A DNA stretch of 64,000 nucleotides from Lepiota brunneoincarnata (GCA_023014365.1 JAEBUN010000010.1:558001-622000), one strand, 5' to 3'. Shown: positions 25,867 to 37,974, counted from the stretch's first letter. Made by a program: numbers and translations. The notes: generated by a model from the sequence alone, not told the origin.

Positions 25867-27724
25867 ACAAATTTGTCGCATTGAAAACCCCTCTCTCACC
25901 ATTGTCTACGTCTTGTCTCCACCCTTCCACATAATGATAGATCCCATGACCCACCGACAACACATGCTCACTGGCTCATGATCGCTCAATCAAGCTTTTC
26001 TCCGACTCCCCGGTCGGACGCCCTATTTATCCTGTGTCGCTGGTACCTTATCGGCCACCCTAGGCCTTGCTGTGCTATACTGATTCTAGAAGCTCCATTT
26101 ACTCATCTTTCATTGGTTGCTTGGGTGTTTCGGCTGTGTGACGCAGGGATAAGGGTTGGGTATTGGAATGCCAGGATCCGATGGTTGGCTGGCTGTTCCC
26201 ACACAAGTGCTCAACGGCTCGCTGGCACCAGTCATGTCGCTCATCCCATCTCTTCGTTGCTCATCGCTTCTTGTCGCATCATATCGCATGCCACCCGGGC
26301 ATTCACCGCACGTGCTACGGATCATCCCATCCCCACTTCATCATCTCCCTATCAGCAATACCAGCCCTACCGGGTTTGTTGCATTGCATGCTGATGTTCT
26401 CCATGGACTTTTGGTGGTTCCCTCATTAATACTCGTCCGAGATGGTGTTGTGGCCAGTTTTCACCTCGCGTTTTATGCGTTGCATGCTCATGCTCGCTCG
26501 GAGTTTTGTTGGTGGTAGGTTCTCCCCATACCGGGCTGGCGTGGGCATGGTAGGCATAGGGTGGGGCCGTTTTGTGTGCATTTACAGACCGTGGTGAACG
26601 ATTTCGTCCGCTCTATGCTCTGCTTTGTTGCACCTTCCCTCTTTTACTAGCTTTCCCGCTCTTTGTCCGTTTCTCTATCACCCCACCATTCAGTTCTCGG
26701 TTAATGCGGTCATCTGTTCTTGGTTTCCACTTCGCTTCCGCCTCAGTTTTCATTGGATTATATTTGGCAATCATAGGTTACCCACACACGTATTAAGCAG
26801 ATATATGCATGTAACATACATTCTCTCACATTTTTTCCCTCGTCACTAAAAATTTTTATAGCACAACACAATAATGCCTCCTCTATGTACATAATACTTA
26901 GCGCAATGCTGCCCATAGTCTACACGCGCTCTTGTAGGTAGTCACTTCTGTAGTGAATAATAACAAGATGTGATTGGCCGAGAAGGTCTCGGGACGAGAC
27001 GTGCCTGGCTGTGCACAGCTTGTGTCTGAAGCAATTACGTTATTCTAGGGATTTATCTCCTGTTATCTCCCCTCCATTGTCCCATCCTGACTATTTCGAA
27101 CACCGACCCCGGGCAACCCCGGCATTTTACTCACTACATCCCAACTTTGGCACTTCTGGCCTCTAGGAATGAGGCCCTTTTCGTACGGCTGAGCACATTC
27201 AAAGGACCCCTAAACTGGCTAGTCGGATCCAAAAAAGTCGTATCTGTTTGCAGAAATGCCGTTGTTCGAGGTGGGGCATCCCTATGGACTTATCACAGCA
27301 GTTTAGGAAATTGCCCATTCTCAATTGCTCGCGTCCCATGCCCGCTGTCAATCCATGTCACGACAATTACCGACGGTCAACGGTCAAACAGTCACAAAGG
27401 CCCCGATGATATATGGGCCCGTTCATGACCGATTCGCTGATTTCGCACCACCACCCATCCGTCGAGTCTCCCGAGCTTATCAGAAACCTTCCCACTGAGG
27501 ATAGGAGAGAAGGGGAAGCAACCGATCAAAAGTATGCCGCGCAATAATAGCTGCTGTAACGACCAGAATCACAGCATCACGCTAGGCCGAGTAGCCCTTC
27601 GACTTCTCGAAGCCAACCCCTTGCCTTTGGCATTTACTCATACCCCCGCCTACACAACTCACCTCCCAATCCACATTGAGCAGTTTCCCCCCCGGTTCTA
27701 ATTCCAGATCCTAATTTGGAGTCA
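25867..27724. other. 1.86-kb region without a supported gene
   Basis: Short pyrimidine-rich open frames occur (for example 26,156-26,518 and 26,572-26,796), but they are low-complexity and lack domain signals or clean splice structure. The right end should hold the promoter of the F-box gene. Confidence 0.45.
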
Positions 27725-29944
27725 ATGCTACGCTGTGTGGGAACACTGCGCAGGAATCCAGAAGGATTATCGGGGATCTTTGCAATTGGCGCCTCCACAG
27801 GCGCCGAGGCTGATGTCGGCGGGGCAGCATATAGACAGGATGGGAGCTATTCGCGTCTATTGGAAGCTGGGGAAATATGGGATCTGGTAAGATCGGGCGA
27901 GTGGTATGAGAGCGGGTATGGGAATATGTCCGAAATGAGATGTGGGGACAATGAGAGGGTTCGGGACACCATGGCGTCTGTTGTGGGGAGGTTGGCCGAG
28001 TTGCAGCCTGCAGCGAGAGAAGCGGTTGGTGACGCCGGGAGTCAAGCTGGCCGGATTTCTTATATCGTTGCACACCAGCGCCAATGCGAGGCAGAGGACA
28101 ACCAGGACTATTCGGTTGCCGAGTTGAGGTGTATCCTTGAAGCTTTGCGGTCTCTTTCTTCACCATGGCGCAAACTACCACCAGAACTTCTCATTGAGGT
28201 GTTCCGCTGGTGTTTACCACAATCGGTAAATGCCACCGTGATCACTAGCCTACAGGCACCGCTCCTCCTCAGTCAGGTCTGCTCAAGGTGGCAGGACCTC
28301 TGTACAACCACTCCCTCCCTCTGGACCTCCATAACGCTAACCGACAATTTCCTACTGCGCGAGGAAGCATACATGCATGCTGCTGCTGAATTCGAGTACC
28401 AGTTTCGTAGGACCCAAATAGATGAATGGGCCAACCACGCCGCTGAGCTCATGAATGCATTCATCACACGCTCTCTCAATTTTCCAATCTCACTCTCCGT
28501 CCATTCTGGGGTATTTTTACACCCAGGCATGAGGAAGTTGTTCCATGACAATGCCTCTCGGTGTAAAACCCTTGCACTCTTCTTCCCAGAATATAACTCC
28601 CAACATATTCCGAATGTACCATCCGAGTTTTTCACCCTGGAATCTTTCCAAGCTCCCCTACTCGAGGCCTTGGACATCTACGCGTCCAAAATCCGTATCT
28701 CACCATATGACCCGTGGGATGAGGCGTGGAGCTCGGTCTTGATGAGCGTCATCACAACCTCCGCCCGCACACTCAGGCGGCTCAATCTGAATATGCTGGA
28801 CCCAGTTGCAGTCCTCTGGCACCAGGTTGATTTTACCCAAAGTTGGGAGAATCTGACGCACATCACTTGGAGGCCACGCATCTCAGACTTGGCACTGATC
28901 AATCTCTTCCGCTCGGCGCCAAATCTGGCCTACGCGTCCTTTCCAGATATCTGTCCTGGCCATGATACTACTTTTGCCATCATGTCGAACCTACCATCAT
29001 CCCCACCTGATGATGAGGTGAGGAACACTGCTTCTTGGAACAGCATGTGCGCTCCTGTGGTTTTGAAAGACTTCGAGACCTTGGTGATTGGGCTGTCTGA
29101 CATGTCAAAGGTATTCAATGCGATTACTCTGCCCGCTCTACGACACTTGGTGCATCTTTCCCCTACGAATGCCGACAAGGACGCCATGATTGCATTTTTC
29201 AGGCGTTCGGGGTGTCCTCTGGAGACATTGTATTTGTACTCTGCATCGTACCATTGGGACACGGATCTGCTCGAGGTTTTGGAGAGTGTCGAGGCGGATC
29301 ACTCAGACTCGCATGTGATGTCTGGGGAGAGGGGAAGGAAGACCAAGGGATGTTTGAAGGCCCTGTTGATCTCTGATTCGCAAGCGAATCATGGGCTAAT
29401 TTCGGATAGAGTTCTGGAGAGGTTGACTCGGGTACCCGAGGGGAGGGGTCACAGTGCGGTTAGGCCGGGTAAGGACGGTGCAACGGGAAGGGAGTGGGAC
29501 GTCCTCTTTCCAAGTCTGGTCTATCTCTCCTTTTACGACTCAGGTACCATGACACCTGGGAAGTTGCCTGCCATGTTGCGTTCACGAGTCCTGCCCCAGG
29601 GACGAGAGAAGAATCTGACCGGTTCATCCGCTCCCGTTGGAGATTCCGGAGTCGATCCTCCAACGCCTGGTGTTGCGAAGCTCATGATGTATGAGACTTG
29701 GCATCAATATTCAGAGATGAATACCGTCACTGATGAGGATTGGGAGGAGATGTGTGCGTTGAGAGAACTGGGGCTGTTGTTCAGGGTGTTCAAGACGATC
29801 GAGTCAAGATCTAGGATGTCTGAAGCCGAAAAGTTGCTGTTAAGGCGATATGTCAGGGAGGAGGGACTCGTTGTGTGGGATTATTTGCATGATATTGGAC
29901 AGTTTGGGCCTATTTCGTTGGAAGAAGAGACCAGGACGTTCTGA
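27725..29944 (+). CDS. F-box domain protein, single exon
   Basis: An uninterrupted frame of about 740 codons from the ATG at 27725 (MLRCVGTLRRNPEGLSGIF) to TGA at 29942-29944. A later ATG at 27927 (MSEMRCGDNERVRDTMASVV) is an alternative start. The F-box-like motif is WRKLPPELLIEVFRWCLPQS to VCSRWQDLCTTTPSLWTSI (about 28,167-28,335), preceded by a helical region typical of Agaricomycete F-box proteins (SVAELRCILEALRSLSSPW). The rest resembles a weak leucine-rich repeat array (NLTHITWRPRISDLALINL, FETLVIGLSDMSKVFNAITL). The expected role is substrate recognition in an SCF ubiquitin ligase. The family is greatly expanded in Agaricomycetes, so no orthologue is proposed. Confidence 0.82.
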   Translation: MLRCVGTLRRNPEGLSGIFAIGASTGAEADVGGAAYRQDGSYSRLLEAGEIWDLVRSGEWYESGYGNMSEMRCGDNERVRDTMASVVGRLAELQPAAREAVGDAGSQAGRISYIVAHQRQCEAEDNQDYSVAELRCILEALRSLSSPWRKLPPELLIEVFRWCLPQSVNATVITSLQAPLLLSQVCSRWQDLCTTTPSLWTSITLTDNFLLREEAYMHAAAEFEYQFRRTQIDEWANHAAELMNAFITRSLNFPISLSVHSGVFLHPGMRKLFHDNASRCKTLALFFPEYNSQHIPNVPSEFFTLESFQAPLLEALDIYASKIRISPYDPWDEAWSSVLMSVITTSARTLRRLNLNMLDPVAVLWHQVDFTQSWENLTHITWRPRISDLALINLFRSAPNLAYASFPDICPGHDTTFAIMSNLPSSPPDDEVRNTASWNSMCAPVVLKDFETLVIGLSDMSKVFNAITLPALRHLVHLSPTNADKDAMIAFFRRSGCPLETLYLYSASYHWDTDLLEVLESVEADHSDSHVMSGERGRKTKGCLKALLISDSQANHGLISDRVLERLTRVPEGRGHSAVRPGKDGATGREWDVLFPSLVYLSFYDSGTMTPGKLPAMLRSRVLPQGREKNLTGSSAPVGDSGVDPPTPGVAKLMMYETWHQYSEMNTVTDEDWEEMCALRELGLLFRVFKTIESRSRMSEAEKLLLRRYVREEGLVVWDYLHDIGQFGPISLEEETRTF

Positions 29945-31343
29945 TATGCCGCTTACGATCTCCTTCGATATAATTGTACAAAGGAACGGTCCACCGGAGA
30001 GTGGGGACTTGAATATCAGCATTCTGTCAACTCATGAAGATGACAGGCTAACGGCTCCCAAGCTGGTATTCCGAAGAGATATTTTCCACCAGATTCCGGT
30101 ATCAGATAACTTCCTCTGAGTACGGATGATGACCGACCATTCGATACTTTTCTTCGGTGAAAAGCGTAAAGGCGTATTTTTATACCCATACATCGTGTGG
30201 TGACTTGGCGGGTCCCCCCTGAAGGAAAGTCTAAAAATCTATGCCGCCGCTACAGCGCGCGGAACATGTGCATGAGCTCATATCTATAATTCTTGATCCA
30301 TCCACTTGTCCGGGTGGGTAAAATCACCGAACATGACAAGGTGCGTCAACAGAGAACTTTGTTCGGACCAGAGTTATTTCTCCTATGGACCGTGCTCCCT
30401 GAATAACTTCGCGCCCGGTGTCGTTCAGGACACGCCCAGGACACAACCGAGTCTTGATGCTCTGATGTTCTACAGCAGTGATAGTGTCTACGGTTGTAGC
30501 TGAGATGTGGACACCTCCCCCCGCGTGGCGTCGACTTGGCCTACCAAAGAAGCCCTTCGCGTGAGGAATCTCTTCTATAAATAAGGCCCAGAGGACTACA
30601 GCGCTCACGCCGAAAAATTTACATGTCATAACGTGAGAGTAGACTGGTCTATTTTCTAGCTCTTGGGCGACCTTGGGGGGTTCGTGGACGTGACATGCAT
30701 CCGGCTGCTGCATTAACACTAGTTGAGAAGCTTGTTCTCTGTTCCTGAGCTCCACGACTGCGGAGAGTAATGGCCCCTACACCATTCTTGTGCCTGGACC
30801 GAAAAATTGCCGTCTTATCGTCTTTCTGAATCTTGACTCCAGAGAGATAAAACTGTCGGGCCACGCTCTGGAGGGGGGTTGCACACCATTGTTATTCTCG
30901 AGCGCGAGCGAATTACCTTTATTAAAATTAATAGCGCCGGATCGTGCTTGCGCGGGAGTGGTCGTTGTTAGCTTTATTGGGGAAGGTTCAGGATAGGTCT
31001 GCCTCGCTTGCGGCCATTCCTCCCGAGTGAGCCCAAAGGAGATGAATAAATATAGTTTGATCCCATCAGTGATCTAGAGTTCGGTAAGGCCACATACTTT
31101 GCGATGGCGGGTTGAAGTCCAACCTAGCCTGAGACGAGAGAGAGTAAGAAATATATAAGGTATGCGGGAATTGATTGATGAGTTCACATACATTAGCCAT
31201 CCGTGTTTTCTAGCCCAGTCTTTACACACTCAAAAGGTACTTCACAATTTTCATTCTCCTCATTCCGGAAAACATTGATTCACTTCCCCCCCCCCAGCCA
31301 CAGTCGACCGCTCCGTATAACAACTCGAGTGGAAAATCAACAA
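29945..31343. other. 1.4-kb region without a supported gene
   Basis: Only short overlapping frames are present on both strands. An intron-like stretch ending in a poly-C acceptor (about 31,240-31,300) precedes the first short Pro-rich ORF. Confidence 0.4.
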
Positions 31344-31673
31344 ATGCAGCCGCCCCCACTCAACAACCGCTTCATAATTCCCCTTCCACCGTCCGGGACG
31401 CCGGAACCCCTCGAGCCGTTGGATATTCCTCCCCACCTGGTGATGGCGCCGCAACAACATCAACCAAGCCTTCTACTATTGGCTACCCCCAGCGGGTTCG
31501 CTCCCTCGCATGGTAGCTCACACACAGCAGCTACTCAGCCACAACCCACAAGTTCCCCCGGTGGGACATCTGGAGGAGGGGGGGACGGCCGCAGCAGCAG
31601 GGGTGGACAGCCATCTGGAAATGGAGCTGTAGAAGTAGACGCGAGCGATAAAATTGTTACAAGAAACACTTGA
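31344..31673 (+). CDS. short Pro/Gly-rich ORF A (NRFIIPLP family)
   Basis: An ATG-started frame of 109 codons. It begins MQPPPLNNRFIIPLPPSGTP, continues Pro-rich (EPLEPLDIPPHLVMAPQQ) and has a Gly/Ser-rich C-terminal part (SSPGGTSGGGGDGRSSRGG). The main support for its being coding is that a second short ORF 1.6 kb downstream has the same layout and shares NRFIIPLP exactly. No signal peptide, membrane segment or known domain is visible. The upstream sequence contains donor- and acceptor-like sites, so a 5' exon may exist. Function unknown. Confidence 0.4.
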   Translation: MQPPPLNNRFIIPLPPSGTPEPLEPLDIPPHLVMAPQQHQPSLLLLATPSGFAPSHGSSHTAATQPQPTSSPGGTSGGGGDGRSSRGGQPSGNGAVEVDASDKIVTRNT

Positions 31674-32917
31674 TCCTTAATTCTAGTCCAGAGACAAGAC
31701 ATGAATATGCGGAACCATGATCTTTGCGAAACCACTCGGAGGAATAAAGAATTTCTTCCGGGATGTCAGACATATTCCGGCGCATCGGAAAAAAAACGTC
31801 TCTAGTTCTGGTGACACTCGGCTGCAGACTTGTGACTCGGAGCATTTTCCGTTGGGGCCGAAGACACTACAGCTGGTAAAGCGACGTACCCCCGCTGATA
31901 GGCGGGTTTGTGGGGAACGTGTACGCCTATCGGGATGGTGGGCTCGACCTACTCCGTTATCTCCGAGGTGTTGCTGTTCTTACGAGCGCCCGTGTCGAGC
32001 CAATAGTGTCTCAGAGTTAAGTAGTAATGATTCCGTCTCTATCAAGGCCACTCATACAGGCGCATGTGTTGAATATTAACCTTCGTATGAAACGCCTCAA
32101 TCAAACCCTGCGAACCCGGATTCGCGTAAAACCAGCCCCATGGATCAGTTTCCAGCGCGTTTTTCGGAGAGTCAGCAGGGTTCCCCGTACCTTTTTTTCC
32201 AGGGTCCTGGGGTCTGTCCTTAGCAGCGACGATCCCGGACTCCGCGAGTTATGGCATTCTTCAGCCCCCCTCCCGGTGGGGGGTGGCGAGTACGGTACTC
32301 TTGCCGGCGATTATTATCAGTACCATTCCCCTGTTTTTCTTGTGGTCATCGCGGGGATAGGCACCTTTGACTGGCTGCGATTCTAGCTCTTCGCAATCCC
32401 ATATTGACTTCCATGCCATCATGAGCTCGCAACACCTGAGGGAACGGCGGTCCGTCAGGAGTTATTCTGGGAGGTTCCCTTCGAGACCAGGCACAACGCT
32501 GTCTGTCGGAAAAGGTCTTCGTGGTTTGGTTCAAATTGCTGGGTTGGTTTCCCCCGGGTCGGTTGCATTTACATGATGGATGAGATGTCAAGTGTGGGGT
32601 ACACCTCAAGTAGGTTTGGCGCCTACCTCGGAGTGGGTCCCGGAAGAAATGCGCAGTTGGGTTTTCTAGAGCCATCCTCGTGTTGAACCGATCCACCGAA
32701 GCGGTGGTTCGCCGTTGAACAGGTATCGACACAAGCACCAGCGCCTGGTGTGTCGGGGTTAACGCTATCGAACCGAGCGATTCAAGTGCGTCAGGACCTT
32801 GTGTTTTCCTTTTATGATGTTCTTCACCCTCGAGGATCTTAAAAGGACGAGTAGGTAAGCAGTAAAAGGTACTTAAGACCTCGCACTCACTTCGTATCAT
32901 CCCCTGTGACTACGCAT
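31674..32917. other. region between the two short Pro-rich ORFs
   Basis: About 1.2 kb with no supported gene. Frames such as 32,346-32,900 on the minus strand have no recognisable features. Confidence 0.35.
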
Positions 32918-33190
32918 ATGTCGACACCTGTAAGCTTGTCGCCCATCCAGCCTAGATGTTTGACTAATGCTATCCTCCAGAAACCTCCAATGGCAGCGCA
33001 GCCTCCCCCTGTCGCCAACAGATTTATTATCCCACTACCCCTGGAGCTTTCGCCACTCAACGAGCGGCTTCGCCTTCCGCCGGTACCGTTCCAACAAGAG
33101 CCTGGCAATCGACGGGAGGGTGGCAATACAGGCGGTGCAGGGAACAATGTGTCTCATGGTGCTGGTGCTTCCACCACGCAAGGCTCCTAA
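32918..33190 (+). CDS. short Pro/Gly-rich ORF B (NRFIIPLP family), two exons
   Basis: ATG at 32918 gives MSTP. A textbook fungal intron follows (32,930-32,980: gtaagc donor, actaat branch site, ctccag acceptor, 51 nt). Exon 2 then reads KPPMAAQPPPVANRFIIPLP, then LELSPLNERLRLPPVPFQQE and a Gly/Asn-rich tail (GGNTGGAGNNVSHGAGAS), stopping at 33,188-33,190. The intron length is a multiple of three, so the frame is open with or without splicing. Shares the PPP-x-x-NRFIIPLP core and Pro-then-Gly composition with ORF A. About 73 residues after splicing, with no signal peptide. Function unknown. Confidence 0.45.
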   Translation: MSTPVSLSPIQPRCLTNAILQKPPMAAQPPPVANRFIIPLPLELSPLNERLRLPPVPFQQEPGNRREGGNTGGAGNNVSHGAGASTTQGS

Positions 33191-33825
33191 ATGCCCCGAT
33201 TAGGGTGTGTATTGTTCAAATTTCGGTGCGTGTCTCGCTGCAAAAGAAGCCGTGACGGAGCAGTCAATCAGAGTTTATGAGATTGTTAGGTTAACGCATA
33301 TCCTGAACTCTTGTTTCGTACCAAGGATAGTTTAAAGTTCGGATTCTACGACTCGAATAATAAGCGCCGGAGAGCTCCCACATCGGGGGTAGAGAGGATG
33401 GTTTTTCAGAGATGAGTCACTTTCAGTGAAGAAGCCGGACTGTATCTCAGAACAGAATTGAGTGATATTGATGTTGATGACTGATTGACGGTCCATGTGA
33501 ATACTAAGCTTTGGAAAATGTGTTTTCCCTATTGAATTGTTGGAGGTTGCGAGTCACGATATATTGAGAACAAGAGAATATGGATTCGGTCTTGATTAGG
33601 CTGACCAATTTTGCAACGGTGGTGACAGATCCCCGAGGTGGGGCTATCAGTTAGATGTGTTTCTGGGTATAATGAAACAAGCAAAGACGAGGAATAAAGT
33701 GGGTGGTGGTGGTGGTGATGGTGGTAGTGGTATTGGTAGGAGAAGAGTAGAAACCCATGTCAAGGGTGGCACGTGATTCCACTAATCAATCGCGTATCAC
33801 GTTTCCTCCGTTCAGCTCACTGGGA
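33191..33825. other. intergenic region with GGT microsatellite
   Basis: About 630 bp between ORF B and RNase H2. It contains a GGT-rich simple repeat at 33,701-33,740. An upstream in-frame ATG at 33,757 could extend RNase H2 by 23 residues. Confidence 0.45.
33701..33740. repeat. GGT-rich microsatellite
   Basis: Imperfect GGT/GAT/AGT trinucleotide run about 85 bp before the RNase H2A ATG. Confidence 0.8.
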
Positions 33826-35049
33826 ATGAGCACAAACACCAAAGTGCCTTCGGCCCCAGGGTCTGAAGTGCCACTCACAGAATCCTATACCCATCATTCC
33901 CCGACACCAACAGCAGAAGGACCCTATATCCTTGGCGTAGATGAAGCGGGACGTGGTCCAGTACTTGGGCCGCTCGTTTACGGTGTCGCGTACTGCCCAG
34001 TCGCATACAAAGAGAACCTAGAGGAGCTCGGCTTTGCCGGTGTGTTCTCATTGTGCCCGGAAAAGACACGAATATTAAGCCGTCCTGATTAGATTCTAAA
34101 GCACTAAATGCTGAAACCAGGTCATCACTGCTTGAAACTCTTAGTTCTGACCCCTCAAACCTGGGTTGGTCGGTCCGTGTCATCAGGTGTGCCATTAATG
34201 GTATTTCTATCTTGTATTTCCTTCGATCTTATCATGCTTCAGTCCCCAGGCCATATCCAGCGGCATGATGAAACGACCGCCAACCAATCTCAATCAGCAG
34301 TCCCAAGAAGCCACAATCCTCCTGATAAAAGAAGTGCTCGAACGGGGCATAGAATTAGCAGAGGTGTGTACTTGGACATAGATCGGGTCCTGATGAACCA
34401 TTGACCGCCCTCTCCAGGTGTATGTTGATGCACTCGGAACGACAACAACATATGAAGCGTACCTTTCGAGTCTGTTCCCAGGGATTGAGTTCACAGTTAC
34501 CACGAAGGCAGACGCTAAATTCAAGATTGTCGGAGCAGCTAGTGTGGCAGCAAAGGTTACTAGGGATGCCTGTATTGAAGGATGGTGCTTTGAAGAGAAT
34601 CCCGCCAATGACAATCCTGGCTGGAGTACAGACTTTGGATCCGGATATCCTTCAGGTGAGCCGCTTTGCCACTTTAGATGCCCGGCTTGGTTCTGATATT
34701 CTTGGTAAGATCCGAACACACAAGCTTGGCTCAATGGCAATCTAGAACCGACATTCGGTTTTCCCAAGATCGCCAGATTTTCCTGGACGACGGATGAAGA
34801 TTCTGCTCGAGAAAAAAGGACATCCGTTCGAATGGTATGGATCCAGTACTATATCACGATTACCGGCTAAACTTGGCACCACAGGATGGACGACGGACAA
34901 GCATCACTAATAAAAGCATTTGAAGTCGGGAAAGGATTGGACAAGGATCGCTGCGCGGTAGTGAAAGATCTTCAAATAAGCAGTAGTCAGCACGTTGTAA
35001 GAATAGTAATATCATATTGTCGCATGTCTAGTTTACGACGACCCCTTGA
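33826..35049 (+). CDS. ribonuclease H2 catalytic subunit A (RNase HII)
   Basis: Removes ribonucleotides from DNA and degrades RNA in RNA:DNA hybrids in the nucleus. Start [17 protein letters not shown] at 33826. The first exon holds the active-site motif [20 protein letters not shown]. Then come [54 protein letters not shown] (catalytic Asp) and [20 protein letters not shown] with VTRD. The final part reads [23 protein letters not shown] and [12 protein letters not shown]. Introns have GT-AG ends. The C-terminus is uncertain: a 35-nt intron near 34,997-35,031 would give a stop at 35,047-35,049, while read-through stays open to 35,263, antisense to SART1 coding. The family usually forms a trimer with subunits B and C, which are not seen here. 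Confidence 0.85.
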
Positions 35050-35079
35050 TGAGCATCACACACTAAACCACCACCTCGA

Positions 35080-37974
35080 CTACCGCCGCTTGGGGTCCGG
35101 GGAATTCTGCGGTTCGTCCGTCGCCTTTCGCTTCGTACCGAAACCGATGGTCAATCTCCCCCTCTCGCCAGGAGCGGGCGTACCCCCTTGTGAAGGTGTT
35201 TCAATAGCAGATGATATCCGTGAGAACCCAGGTTTTGGTGCCGGTGATCCCGATGCGCTATGAGTGAAGCTAGAGGGACCAGGACTGCTTCCATTCGACA
35301 GTGGCTGTAACTGTGGGACAGGAACGGTCATGAAGCCTGTTTCTGCTTTCACCTGGGCATTCTTGTCCTCTTTCTTCTTCTTCGTCTTCTCCGTCTTGCC
35401 CTTGGCAAGAGGCTGGGCGTCCAAGAACTCGGCAGCTTGAGGTACGGCACTAGCACTGATGTCAGCATGTAGAGGAGATGCTTCTTGGCTGGTGCTTACC
35501 CTCTGTTTCCTACAGAAAGAACGAAATGAGCCTGGCCAATCTTCTCTTGGCGCTGCTGGAAGGCTCTGTTCATGCTCAGCGGCGTATCGCCACTAACCAT
35601 GGCCTCTTTTTTCTTTTCCTCTGCGATCTTCTTTAGCCGCTTCTCCGTCTTCATCTTCCCTGAACCCTTTCCGTGAAACTTGTGTGATAGCGCCTTCCAA
35701 GCCTCCTTTGGTGTCAGCTGCCGGCCGAATTCATCGTGATAGACGATATTAACATCCGGCTTGTATTCCTTGAACATTTCGAGGTTCTCGCGTGCTTCTT
35801 GTTGGTCGCGTTGTCGGTTTTCGTACTCCCGCTGTGCTTGATCTTTATTGCCCCCACGGGATTGGAGACGTTCCAGCTCTCGCTGGGTCACGCGGCGACG
35901 CATATTTGCAAGCCAAAGATCCCGCTGTAACTGAACTGTCTCGCGGTCCCGTTGATTAGCAGAGGGCTGGGCAAGGATGCCCTGTTGCCTGAGGAGGGTG
36001 AGCGTGGAGGCCATGCCTGCGCTAAATGTTTGCTCGGTAGAGGTACCAGCAACCTCCTCTCCTGCTGCGTGCGCCGCTTCTTCAGCTTCTGTCGTCTTTA
36101 TTGCATTCTCAATCTCATCGAGCATGGCCATATCATAATCTTCGCTCTCCTCGTCTTTCACCCTCACTTCACCGGTTTCCAGCTCATCAAGTGCCGCGTC
36201 GCCTGGGGCCATAGACAGATCTCGAGATACGGACCTCCCTTCGGATTTAGCACGGGCGGGCGGTAGCGGCTGTTCTCGTGTTTCCGGTTTGAGTTTAACT
36301 ACAGGATTGAGACCCACGGAGCGGACAAACTCTGAGGTATCGTCGAATGTTAGAGCACCTGCACCGTCGTGGTCTAGCTCTTCAACCTTGACCCCGTTGG
36401 TCTTGACAGTAGCTTTTGCCTCCTCTTCTTGCGCCCTCTGCTCCGCAACTGACGGTGATATTAGACCCTACCACACTAGAAAAGTACTGCTCAACACTCA
36501 CTCTTCTTGGCGAGCTCTTCGGGAGAAAGCTTTTTCATTTTGCTGAGCTTCGCCCGACGCGAGCGAGCCAGCGCAGCTTGCAATTCGTCATCATCAACAA
36601 AATTAGCGTTCAGCTCGCGTCCTCGTTGCGCCGGTATTATAGGCTTCTCATCGATGTCCATCTGACCCTCGTCAGCTGGTTCCAGGAGATCATTGGGTGC
36701 CCGCCGAGATGATCGTTTCTTCTTTGTCTGACTTTGGGATCAGCTGAAATGCAAAGGTTCCAAACTAGAGTGGCACACCTTGGGTTTCTTAAAACCGATC
36801 TCCCCTTCCATTTTATAATCGGATATGTCAAGGTTTTCTATGGCAACCAATTAGCACATATTCCAGGAGATGAGAAATACACAGACTGGCATAATCAATA
36901 GAGAGTAATGATTTGTTGACGGCGGCGGCAGCAACGTGTTTTTCCTCCTCCTGCTTAGTCTTTTTTGAGACCACTGCGCTGCCTAACCGAAAGCCCTAAA
37001 AAATATGTGAGTCTGGCGGATAAAGGCACTGACAAAGAGAGTAAACTGACAATATCTTTAGGGCCCTCCAATTCCTCATCGTACTTCGCGAGAACGGACC
37101 GCTTCAGACCTTGACTACCTTCCTGGAACTCATCATCGTCAAAGCCGGTATAATCGCGTCGCTTGATTTTGAGCTCTCGGTTCTTCTGATGCCGTTCCTC
37201 TTCCGCCATTTCAACGTTCTGCAGCTCATCCTCTGCATTGTGTGAATCAGTTCAATAAAGCATGTAAAAAAAAGACCGGAACTGTTACCTTCGTTGTCGA
37301 GGATACGGCTATCTTTGAGGGTGAGTATACGAGCTTCGCCTTCGTCCAATGCGTCGAAGTCATGGCTGACCTTTAGCCCCTCGAGATCACCTGTGGAGAA
37401 TATTGACAAAGTCAAATCAGGACAGGGAGGGTATCAGGACTCACGCTCGGTATACTCTGCCTGGAATACTTTGTCCATCTGTTCCAGTTCTTCCTGGCGC
37501 TTCTTGGCAAGTTCCTTCTCCTTTTTCTTACTTCGTTTGACCCAGTGCAGAGTGTCGTCAACATCGCCATCTGCATCACCGAGCGTCGTGCCCTTGAGCG
37601 AAGCATGGAGTTCCCGACGATTTCGTACCCTAGCGAGGAGTTATAAGCATCCTGCTTTCGCCACATTCGGGGCCTGTGAAGCCCACAGAAGGGCATGGAA
37701 GTGACCGTGAAATGAACAAGGTCAGCTACTCACTTGGCTATTCTTTCCTCGATACCCCTGGAGAGAGAGAGCAAAAACGCATGGATTAGGATAGCTATCT
37801 GAAAGAAAATCAGGCTACGCACTTGGTTTCACGCTCTTTGGCTTCTTTTCTGCGCTGTTTCTTGAAGTTCTTTTCGGCCTTGTCGCTCGTGGAAGCCTTG
37901 CCCACGCCCAAGGGCTTGAGGCCGAGAGAGATACGAATCTGATTAGTCTCCTCCAAACTTATGCTCTGTTCCAT
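35080..37974 (-). CDS. SART1/Snu66 family U4/U6.U5 tri-snRNP splicing factor
   Basis: Recruits or stabilises the tri-snRNP during spliceosome assembly. The ATG at 37974 begins MEQSISLEETNQIRISLGLK, the conserved N-terminal family motif (KPLGVGKAS). Later exons give LHWVKRSKKKEKELAKKRQE, VSHDFDALDEGEARILTLKD, DYTGFDDDEFQEG, KRSVLAKYDEELEGPKD, DYKMEGEIGFKKPK, ELQAALARSRRAK, FDDTSEFVRSVGLNP, then SAGMASTLTLLRQQGIL and PKEAWKALSHKFHGKGSGK, a C-terminal hallmark. The final exon is Lys-rich and Pro/Ser-rich, stopping at 35080-35082. About 9 exons, strongly charged, with no membrane segment. It converges tail to tail with RNase H2A with almost no spacer. Confidence 0.9.

Noticed and set aside
26110..26850. 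Leu/Phe/Cys-rich frames that look like membrane proteins
   Set aside because: Pyrimidine-rich DNA naturally gives hydrophobic codons on one strand; there is no conserved motif or start context.
32346..32900. 184-codon minus-strand frame between the two short Pro-rich ORFs
   Set aside because: Composition is random, with no motifs, and it includes sequence likely to be the promoter of ORF B.
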